DNA of 5,036 nt, from positions 1 to 5,036 of the forward strand of contig JBPEWY010000030.1 in NCBI GenBank assembly GCA_052032225.1, in the 5' to 3' direction. A program made the translations under genes and the position numbers. Of this stretch, positions 1 to 5,036 are shown piece after piece. Numbering within the stretch: position 1 is the first letter of the stretch; each line of letters starts with the position of its first letter. The notes under the pieces were generated by a model. That model was given only the letters and a program-made list of their open reading frames with translations. It was not told the DNA's origin and did not search any database. This DNA is from JBPEWY01 sp052032225 (GTDB lineage: Bacteria; Bacteroidota; Bacteroidia; Flavobacteriales; Flavobacteriaceae).

Positions 1-773
1 TTCTTTTTTGCTTTAAATACCATTCTTACAATAGGCAATATTACCCATAAGCAAAGCACAATCATAGAGAGAATTAAACCATAATTTGTTCCAAAAAATT
101 TTTTAAAAATTGCTCCGGTATAACCCAACAATGCAGAGATATCTAACTTTAGTAAGATGAGAGTTCTTGATAAATCTATAGGATTTAACATAGTGCCAAT
201 GAGTGAAAACTTATCTAATGGGTAATCTTCAAAATAAAGCAACGACATTAAAAAAATACCATCGTAAATAACTGCTAAAAACAGCCATAGTAAAATAGCA
301 TAGCCAAAACCTTTAATTTTATTTTCATTACTTATGGCAATGTTAAAAGCTAATGCAGTAAAAATAAAAGTTAAAAAAGCACCGGTAATAAGTAATAATA
401 CAAAATCCCATATTACCCCCGATTTAAATAAGCCATACAATACAAAAGGAATTCCTAACCCTAACACCAAGCTCATACATAAAGATACCGCTACACCAAA
501 ATACTGACCTAAAAAAATTGAGGTTCGGTTTAATGGTTGTGCCAGTAAAAGTTCTGTAAATTCTTTAGAGTTATAATAATACATTACTCCAAAAATAGTT
601 CCGATTAATGGTACTAAAACAATAATTACATTCATAAGTGTAATAACTGCTTTAGAGAGATCTGTGTTTAAAAACAATAACACAGAACCCAACAACAAAT
701 AAAAGCCAAAGTAAACATAGCTCCATCGGCTTCGCATTAAATCGTAAAAACTGTATTTAAGTATTTTAAGCAT
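1..773 (-). CDS. nosY: NosY, ABC-type membrane permease of the NosDFY complex (3' end cut by window)
   Basis: This is the membrane subunit of NosDFY, which couples ATP hydrolysis by NosF to NosD in the periplasm during copper-site assembly of nitrous oxide reductase. My translation from the ATG at 773 gives 257 residues without a stop up to the window edge. The family is usually about 260-280 residues, so only a short C-terminal tail is missing. Six hydrophobic segments are visible, at about residues 19-36, 45-66, 89-115, 123-147, 156-180 and 230-254. A segment typical of NosY precedes the last helix: LNPIDLSR at 196-203, then LLGYTGAIFKKFFG at 215-228. The start overlaps the end of nosF by 8 nt (shared ATGCTTAA), which suggests translational coupling and 1:1 synthesis. 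Identification rests on this segment, the helix count and the position after nosF; a generic ABC-2 permease is much less likely here. Confidence 0.93.
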   Translation of the reverse strand, partial: MLKILKYSFYDLMRSRWSYVYFGFYLLLGSVLLFLNTDLSKAVITLMNVIIVLVPLIGTIFGVMYYYNSKEFTELLLAQPLNRTSIFLGQYFGVAVSLCMSLVLGLGIPFVLYGLFKSGVIWDFVLLLITGAFLTFIFTALAFNIAISNENKIKGFGYAILLWLFLAVIYDGIFLMSLLYFEDYPLDKFSLIGTMLNPIDLSRTLILLKLDISALLGYTGAIFKKFFGTNYGLILSMIVLCLWVILPIVRMVFKAKK

Positions 774-1476
774 GGTTGTTTTGTGTTAAAATAGATGCTA
801 TTGCGTGCTCTAAATCGTGTTGTTTAGTTTTTGTTTTAAGCTGGTTTAAACTTCCTTTAAAGTAAATTTTACCTTCTAGCAGGAATACTATCTCATCGGC
901 TACTTCTTCAACAAAACTCATTATATGCGATGTGATTATTATAGTTTTTCCTTTTTCTTTTTCGGTTTGTATAAGTTTCTTTAATCGTATTAGTGAAATT
1001 GGATCTAATCCTGTTGTTGGTTCATCTAAAATTATTATGGGGCTTTCAAACATAAATGTTAGTACAATGTTTACTTTTTGTTTTGTGCCACCAGATAGGT
1101 TGCTTAGTTTTTTATTTAAAAATGGAGTTAATTGAAATAATTTTATAAGCTCTTGGTCTTTATCAGTGTTCCCACGCAAATCTTTTATCATTTTAATAAG
1201 TTCTTTAACTTTTAGATTTCCGGGGAAATTTGCTATTTGAGGCAAATAATCTATTTGATGTCGGTACGATGCACTTTTTCTAATATTTTCATTGCAAACT
1301 GTAATTGTTCCGGAATCGGGTATAACCATTCCTAAAACAGATTTGATAAGAGTGGTTTTACCAGAGCCGTTTGGACCTAAAATGGCAAAAATTCCACCTT
1401 CTTTTATACTTAAATCAACTCCGCTTAAAACGTGGTTTTTTTGAAATTTTTTATGTACGTTTTCTAAGGTTACCAT
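766..1476 (-). CDS. nosF: NosF, cytoplasmic ABC ATPase of the NosDFY copper-site assembly complex
   Basis: The 236-residue protein is a complete ABC nucleotide-binding subunit. Walker A is GPNGSGKT at residues 34-41, the Q-loop Gln is at 80, the signature LSGGT is at 127-131, Walker B is IIILDE at 147-152 with catalytic Glu152, and the switch His is at 184 (TSH). It has no signal peptide or membrane segment, so it should sit on the cytoplasmic face bound to NosY. In the known system its ATP cycle drives conformational change through NosY to NosD, allowing copper delivery to apo-NosZ. The ATG at 1476 overlaps the nosD stop by 7 nt, and the stop overlaps the nosY start by 8 nt. The ATPase alone could belong to many ABC exporters; its position between NosD and NosY makes the NosF assignment secure. 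Confidence 0.96.
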   Translation of the reverse strand: MVTLENVHKKFQKNHVLSGVDLSIKEGGIFAILGPNGSGKTTLIKSVLGMVIPDSGTITVCNENIRKSASYRHQIDYLPQIANFPGNLKVKELIKMIKDLRGNTDKDQELIKLFQLTPFLNKKLSNLSGGTKQKVNIVLTFMFESPIIILDEPTTGLDPISLIRLKKLIQTEKEKGKTIIITSHIMSFVEEVADEIVFLLEGKIYFKGSLNQLKTKTKQHDLEHAIASILTQNNHA

Positions 1477-2711
1477 GTTGCTTTTTTAATTAGTGGATTG
1501 CTGTCTACCAGATTATCTGGAGTAAATACCGGAGATACTTTTTCAGAAAAATCTATAATATCTATAAACAAGCTTCGTAATAAAATTATGGTTTCGGGTG
1601 TTTTGTTAACAATGTACGAGAAAAGTTTTACCGGCCGGTAAGGTACATCGCCAATACCATCTTTATTTAAATCGTAGCCGGTATATTCGCTCCAATAATT
1701 TTTATCGAAAATATTATCGTTTACCTTACTGTTATAAGATATGTCAAAAGAATTATGTAAAAAGTTGTTCTTAGTAAAAGTGTTGGTATAACAGGCGCCC
1801 CTTACTTTAATTGCCCAGCCGTTTTTTATAAAATTGTTGCCTTCGTATCGAATTCTGTTAGAGCCTTCTATGTTTATAGCAACCGTGTTTTTCTCAAAGG
1901 TATTATGGGTAATAACGGCATCGTTAATTTCTTTTAAAAGCATTCCGTATGATGCGGTACCCCAGTTTTCTTTAAAAGTATTGTTGTGCATCTGTATTTT
2001 TTTAGAAAACATAACAGCTACACCGGCACCATTTTTTTCAAAAATATTGTTGCTATACACATCATCATTAGAGAACATAAAATGTAATCCGTACCTAATA
2101 TTATTAGAGCTAATATTGTTTTCTATTACACAATTATTGGCAAATTCTAAATAAATACCATCTCTAACTTGTCTTATAATATTATTGGTTACCGTTACAT
2201 TATTGCTATACCATAATTGAATTCCGTTTCCGGAATTATATTCTTCTACCGCATCGCCAATTATTTTATTGTTGTGTATAGTGCCGTAATGAGATTTCTC
2301 TATGTAAATGCCAAAAAATAAGTTTTCTAATACTAAATTTTGCAGGTTAAAATGTTTGCTGTTTTTAACTCTAACTGCAGCAAAATCTGTGGTGTAGCTG
2401 GTGCCAACATTTTTAACAAATAATCCATCTATTGTAACACTATCTGATACAATAGTGAAAATTTCTCCTTTATTATTACCATCTATTACAGGGTAGTTTT
2501 TACCAATTATAGTAATAGGTTTTGTTACTTTAAGGTTGTACTCTTTATAAGTTCCTGGTTTAACAACAATGGTATCAAAAGCCGAAGCTATTTTAAGTGC
2601 CTCACTAATAGTTTTTACGTTGCAGTTGGCGCAAACAGTAATAGTTTGCGAAAAACTAATATAGCTTATAAAACAAAAAACAATGTAAATGTATGTTTTG
2701 TGTGTAAACAT
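1470..2711 (-). CDS. nosD: NosD, periplasmic right-handed beta-helix copper-assembly protein
   Basis: This 413-residue protein is the periplasmic part of NosDFY; in the family it receives Cu(I) from NosL and docks apo-NosZ for metal insertion. A hydrophobic signal peptide covers about residues 1-21, probably cleaved near SFS-Q22. Repeated beta-helix (CASH/NosD-type) coils run from about 90 to 340, with Asn-ladder turns (NN, NNI, NNT) and family motifs GNGIQLWYSN (161-170), DGIYLEF (184-190) and RYGLHFMFSNDD (206-217). A diagnostic C-terminal block follows: NYWSEYTGYD at 338-347, DGIGDVPYRP at 351-360 and LFS at 363-365. Length is normal for NosD. A CxxC pair (Cys27, Cys30) lies just after the predicted cleavage site. 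The start is 3 nt past the preceding stop, and the end overlaps nosF by 7 nt. The assignment is very secure. Confidence 0.96.
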   Translation of the reverse strand: MFTHKTYIYIVFCFISYISFSQTITVCANCNVKTISEALKIASAFDTIVVKPGTYKEYNLKVTKPITIIGKNYPVIDGNNKGEIFTIVSDSVTIDGLFVKNVGTSYTTDFAAVRVKNSKHFNLQNLVLENLFFGIYIEKSHYGTIHNNKIIGDAVEEYNSGNGIQLWYSNNVTVTNNIIRQVRDGIYLEFANNCVIENNISSNNIRYGLHFMFSNDDVYSNNIFEKNGAGVAVMFSKKIQMHNNTFKENWGTASYGMLLKEINDAVITHNTFEKNTVAINIEGSNRIRYEGNNFIKNGWAIKVRGACYTNTFTKNNFLHNSFDISYNSKVNDNIFDKNYWSEYTGYDLNKDGIGDVPYRPVKLFSYIVNKTPETIILLRSLFIDIIDFSEKVSPVFTPDNLVDSNPLIKKATW

Positions 2712-2714
2712 GTA

Positions 2715-4106
2715 TTACAATATAGTATAAAATAAACCAAAGTTAACATTCAGGTTTTCGTTCATTTGCACTCCATTGTAGTTTTCGTAAACAGGAGCGC
2801 CAGCTTCTATGCTTAGTCTAAAATCTTTAAAGGCAGATTGTTGTGGGAATAAAAAAGTAAAACCAATAAAAGATTTAATTTTTTCGCCACCATAATTATT
2901 GGTATCGGCAGTTGTAACCATCATTGGATTTAAATCGTTATCAGCCCCAGAAATATCATCTTCTAATACTCCCAAAACTCGTAAATTAAAGGCTATACCT
3001 GAAGCAAGTTCATAGGCTCCCCAAATATTTAGTTGGTGTAAGTTACCCAATCTGTAACCTTCTTTATTTTCTCCGGTTCTAATAGTGCTGAGTAATTGAG
3101 AACCCCATGCAAACAAAGTATAGTTTTCTTTATAAGTTGCCCCAAACGTAAAATCTAAAGTACCACTGCCAAGTTGCATAGCGTAGGGTAGTTTTGCATT
3201 TTGCATCATTGGAGTGTTATCTCTTTTTGTGATACTACCAACAGGGATAGAGAGTGTTGTATTTACATGAAAAGTTCGATTATTGTTGTTTACAACACCA
3301 ATTAAACCACTTAATTTTAAGTCGGCTAAACCATTAGAAGAGGTGCTAAAATCCCTATTCATTGTCATCCCATTCATCATCATTTGAGCTTGCAAATCCA
3401 TGTTGTTTGCTACATAATTTTGCATAGCCATAAGAGTTACAGTATTACTTGGTGCATACATAATACCGAGCATACCCATTTGCATATTCATTTTTTGCGG
3501 GGCCACCATGTAATTATTATAAATTGAGGCATTATCTACTGTTGAGGTACCAGACTTATTGCCACTCATAGCCATATTCATGTACCTTGCAGAAACCATA
3601 AGTCCCCCTTTTTGGTGAAGGTGATCGCCCATCACACCAACCGGAGCGTAGTTTAATGCACTATGATGATTATGGTTGTTATGGATTAAAGCGTTGTTTT
3701 TTTTTAATAAAAAAGATTGAAGCTCTTCCCAAGAGTATAAGTTTCCCCCTTTTTTTTCTTTAATTTTTTGTGCGTCTTCGGCACTTTTAAAAGCTGATAG
3801 GTTTGCTCCCATTGGGCTTGGCATAGCTTTGCTAATAATATAAGTAGCATTTTCTGCTTTAATAAAATTACCGGTAGTATAGTTGCTAACCCAAAAAGAG
3901 GTAAATGTTTTGTTATTATGTTCTTGTATATAATCTACCAAACATTCTATAGCATCAAATTCTAGTGTGTTTTTTTCTGTAACTGCTTTTGCATTGTGCG
4001 TATTACTTTTTATATACATATTACAGTTTACACACGTTTTGTTTTTTTGAGCAAGCACAACATTGAATGAGCAGAAAACCAGTAAAATGAGGATTGTTTT
4101 TTTCAT
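2715..4106 (-). CDS. NosL-domain protein fused to a Met-rich, outer-membrane beta-barrel-like domain
   Basis: This 463-residue protein has two parts. Residues 1-19 are a signal peptide (VLA-Q, no lipobox Cys). Residues 20-138 are a NosL domain, with CVNCNM at 25-30, FDAIEC at 50-55, PSPMG at 96-100, and AFKS then GGNLYSWEEL near the end, closely matching the separate NosL upstream. A His-rich linker follows (H142, H145, H147, H148). Residues 150-463 look like an outer-membrane barrel: alternating hydrophobic strands, many Tyr/Asn, GDLK-like turns (ADLKLSG at 261-267), and a hydrophobic C-terminus (NFGLFYTIL). It resembles the Phenol_MetA_deg/'transporter' barrel group, by recognition only. 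About 19 Met fall between residues 159 and 249, including MNMQMGM, and HLH occurs at 162-164; this suggests copper handling. Ordinary NosL is about 150-200 residues, so this is a large extension. The start has a TAAAATG context 11 nt after the cupin stop. NosL domain: firm. Barrel: likely. Function: inferred. Confidence 0.85.
   Translation of the reverse strand: MKKTILILLVFCSFNVVLAQKNKTCVNCNMYIKSNTHNAKAVTEKNTLEFDAIECLVDYIQEHNNKTFTSFWVSNYTTGNFIKAENATYIISKAMPSPMGANLSAFKSAEDAQKIKEKKGGNLYSWEELQSFLLKKNNALIHNNHNHHSALNYAPVGVMGDHLHQKGGLMVSARYMNMAMSGNKSGTSTVDNASIYNNYMVAPQKMNMQMGMLGIMYAPSNTVTLMAMQNYVANNMDLQAQMMMNGMTMNRDFSTSSNGLADLKLSGLIGVVNNNNRTFHVNTTLSIPVGSITKRDNTPMMQNAKLPYAMQLGSGTLDFTFGATYKENYTLFAWGSQLLSTIRTGENKEGYRLGNLHQLNIWGAYELASGIAFNLRVLGVLEDDISGADNDLNPMMVTTADTNNYGGEKIKSFIGFTFLFPQQSAFKDFRLSIEAGAPVYENYNGVQMNENLNVNFGLFYTIL
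3697..3705 (-). repeat. Nine-A homopolymer (coding strand) at the NosL/barrel domain boundary
   Basis: The coding strand reads TTA-AAA-AAA-AAC here, giving nine consecutive A residues at about codons 134-137 of the fusion gene, exactly where the NosL domain ends and the His-rich linker begins. If one A is lost, the frame ends at a TAA at 3686..3688; if one is gained, it ends at a TAA at 3679..3681. Either slip would give a NosL domain of about 140 residues without the barrel. The tract is a plain observation. Any slippage is speculation, because such runs are common in AT-rich DNA. Confidence 0.5.
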
Positions 4107-4117
4107 TTTAAGATTAA

Positions 4118-4411
4118 TTATCTTATTATTAAAAATTTACTATTGGCATTAGCTTTCACCCAATGCGCTTCGTCTTTTTTAAAGCTTAAAATATCATGCT
4201 TAGAAAGCTCGTAAGCTGTGTTGTTTATATGAAACATAATAGCTCCTTCTAAAACAATTAAAGTAGCATCTGTTTTAGATGTATGTGTTGGGAAAACCGA
4301 TTCTTTTTCTAATGTTATTAACAGAATTTCTGAAGCATCTACCGATGCCAGTTTATTAATATTTAACCCTTTTACAGGTGATTGTTTTATAGTAGTGTTA
4401 ATTTGGTGCAT
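4118..4411 (-). CDS. Small single-domain cupin-fold protein of unknown role within the nos operon
   Basis: The 97-residue protein has no signal peptide or membrane segment, so it is probably cytoplasmic. It shows a compact cupin pattern. The first motif region is about residues 41-56 (PTHTSKTDATLIVLEG), with the invariant-type Gly56 and the LxGxxxxxxxxxxxxL strand layout. The second is about 73-84 (DILSFKKDEAHW), with His83. The usual HxH...E metal ligands are reduced to His43 with Thr44/Ser45 and Asp48, so metal binding may be altered or lost, although His43, Asp48 and His83 could still form a site. Its start overlaps the end of nosL by 14 nt, and the NosL-barrel gene begins 11 nt after its stop, so it is co-expressed with copper chaperones. 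A role as sensor, metal buffer or small enzyme cannot be decided from sequence. Fold: fairly confident; function: unknown. Confidence 0.75.
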   Translation of the reverse strand: MHQINTTIKQSPVKGLNINKLASVDASEILLITLEKESVFPTHTSKTDATLIVLEGAIMFHINNTAYELSKHDILSFKKDEAHWVKANANSKFLIIR

Positions 4412-4853
4412 AGCTTTTAGATTGTATGTGCTGTGTTACACTTTCCCAGTTATAAAGCTTTCCTCCAAGTTCTTGCTGAAGTTTGGCTGCTTGTTCTTTA
4501 CTTTTAAATGCAGTTAAGAAAGCCCCCATTGGACTGGGTAAATTTTCGCTAATTAAATATGTTGCTGAGGTGGCATCAATTAAACTTTCCGGACTTTCAT
4601 GATGATTGGTTAAAAACAGTTTTATTTCTGCAGAATTAGTATCGGCTAAATAATTTATCATGCATTCTGCAGCATCAAATTTGTATATCTTTCCTTTGTT
4701 GGTTACTACTTCTGCTCCGTGTATTTTATCTACAATGGTCATTTTACAGTAATAACAACCATCTTGTCCGTAGTTTATAGGCTCAGGTTTAATAGAGCAT
4801 CCTGTTGCAAGTACAGAAAAAATAACAAACCAGATTATTTTATATGTTTTCAT
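4398..4853 (-). CDS. nosL: NosL, lipoprotein Cu(I) chaperone for nitrous oxide reductase maturation
   Basis: This 151-residue protein has a lipoprotein signal with lipobox LATG-C at residues 15-19, so mature NosL should be lipid-anchored at Cys19 facing the periplasm; no clear acidic surface-export signal follows the Cys. The NosL domain shows CYYCKM at 33-38, FDAAEC at 59-64, PSPMG at 106-110 (Met109) and a C-terminal AFKS...GGKLYNWE block. In the family, Cys and Met residues bind Cu(I), which is passed to NosDFY for NosZ. The CxM of the first motif and the Met of PMG are the likely ligands here (inference). Length is normal. The ATG at 4853 has a TAAAATG context typical of Bacteroidetes, and lies 21 nt after the upstream stop. 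The 3' end overlaps the cupin gene by 14 nt. A paralogous NosL domain occurs two genes downstream. Confidence 0.95.
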   Translation of the reverse strand: MKTYKIIWFVIFSVLATGCSIKPEPINYGQDGCYYCKMTIVDKIHGAEVVTNKGKIYKFDAAECMINYLADTNSAEIKLFLTNHHESPESLIDATSATYLISENLPSPMGAFLTAFKSKEQAAKLQQELGGKLYNWESVTQHIQSKSYAPN

Positions 4854-4874
4854 TTTAATTAGCTTTTAGTTGTG

Positions 4875-5036
4875 CTATTTTGAAGCTTCTTTTTTGCCTT
4901 TCCAGTAGGCTACAAAAGACAAGGCCATACCTAACCCTAACAGGTAAGCACCAGATTGCGGGTATGAATGTGCTGTAAAATTTAAAATGTCTTTAGAGCC
5001 AAATAAAGGAGGTTGGAAGCCCATTATGGAGCCATC
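4875..5036 (-). CDS. C-terminal part of an unidentified membrane protein (5' end cut by window)
   Basis: An open frame enters from the window edge and ends at TAG (4875..4877), giving 53 residues. I do not recognise the family. The visible part has a stretch with aromatic and Pro residues (MGFQPPLFGSKDILNF), then AHSYPQSG, then a hydrophobic segment of about 18 residues (GAYLLGLGMALSFVAYW, near the end) and a basic tail (KGKKEASK). This fits a C-terminal transmembrane helix with a cytoplasmic positive tail. nosL starts 21 nt after the stop, so it is in the same operon. In clade II nos clusters a small membrane protein gene (NosB-type) often follows nosZ. That position would fit, but sequence evidence for NosB is lacking. 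It is not the C-terminus of NosZ, because no CuA ligand motif is present. Confidence 0.7.
   Translation of the reverse strand, partial: DGSIMGFQPPLFGSKDILNFTAHSYPQSGAYLLGLGMALSFVAYWKGKKEASK

Noticed and set aside
932..1135. 67-codon open frame on the plus strand
   Set aside because: It lies opposite nosF, whose Walker B and signature motifs are intact, and its translation has no recognisable domain; it is an antisense shadow.
1834..2154. 106-codon open frame on the plus strand, hydrophobic
   Set aside because: It lies opposite the beta-helix coils of nosD. The hydrophobic look comes from reading the complement of Asn-rich codons, so it is not a real membrane protein.
1920..2330. Recurring AATATTATT-like words that could suggest a DNA repeat array
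   Set aside because: They follow the codons of Asn-ladder turns in the NosD beta-helix, are irregularly spaced and diverged, and are protein repeats rather than CRISPR or satellite DNA.
2715..3660. Frameshift or assembly join creating an artificial NosL-barrel fusion
   Set aside because: The frame is continuous through the junction with a sensible His-rich linker, and the barrel part has no signal peptide or start of its own there, so a real fusion is the simpler reading. The A9 tract leaves slight doubt.
4107..4136. A/T-rich stretch around the cupin stop as a possible terminator or promoter
   Set aside because: I see no stable GC stem before a T-run and only 11 nt of non-coding sequence. 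It fits a normal A-rich Bacteroidetes translation start region.
4854..4874. Possible separate promoter for nosL
   Set aside because: The 21 nt gap is too short for a full -33/-7 Bacteroidetes promoter, and no TAnnTTTG-like element is evident in it.
4875..5036. Possibility that the leading fragment is the end of nosZ
   Set aside because: NosZ ends in a CuA cupredoxin domain with a Cys-x3-Cys...His...Met ligand loop. This fragment instead has a transmembrane segment and a basic tail, with no Cys.

Overview
The window is a tightly packed, single-direction gene cluster for building nitrous oxide reductase (NosZ). All genes lie on the minus strand, so transcription runs from position 5036 towards 1. 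The DNA is strongly AT-rich. Start codons are preceded by A/T-rich contexts such as TAAAATG instead of Shine-Dalgarno sequences, and the proteins are rich in Lys, Asn and Ile. Together with the gene content this points to Bacteroidetes, most likely a Flavobacteriaceae-type bacterium carrying a clade II (atypical) nos cluster. The exact taxon cannot be read from the window.

Layout in order of transcription: (1) the C-terminal 53 residues of a small membrane protein of unknown function, cut by the window edge at 5036; (2) nosL, a lipoprotein copper chaperone; (3) a 97-residue cupin-fold protein overlapping nosL by 14 nt; (4) a 463-residue two-domain protein with a second NosL domain at the N-terminus and a Met/His-rich, probably outer-membrane beta-barrel domain at the C-terminus; (5) nosD, the periplasmic beta-helix protein; (6) nosF, the ABC ATPase; (7) nosY, the six-helix membrane permease, cut at position 1 a few codons before its expected end. 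Gaps between genes are 21 nt or less and three junctions overlap (14, 7 and 8 nt), so this looks like one operon with translational coupling. No stretch over 300 bases lacks a gene. I see no internal promoter, terminator, RNA gene, mobile element or CRISPR array.

How the genes work together (established for the family, inferred here): NosL carries Cu(I) in the periplasm and hands it to the NosDFY complex. NosF hydrolyses ATP in the cytoplasm, and the energy passes through NosY to NosD, which loads copper into apo-NosZ to complete the CuZ site. nosZ is not in the window and is expected beyond 5036.

The most unusual element is the NosL::beta-barrel fusion (2715..4106). It is a clear paralogue of the neighbouring NosL but has a cleavable signal peptide and a large Met-rich barrel-like extension. 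With the cupin between the two NosL genes, it suggests an extended copper-handling route reaching the outer membrane. A 9-A tract at the boundary of the fusion's two domains, with stops just downstream in both other frames, is a secondary curiosity.
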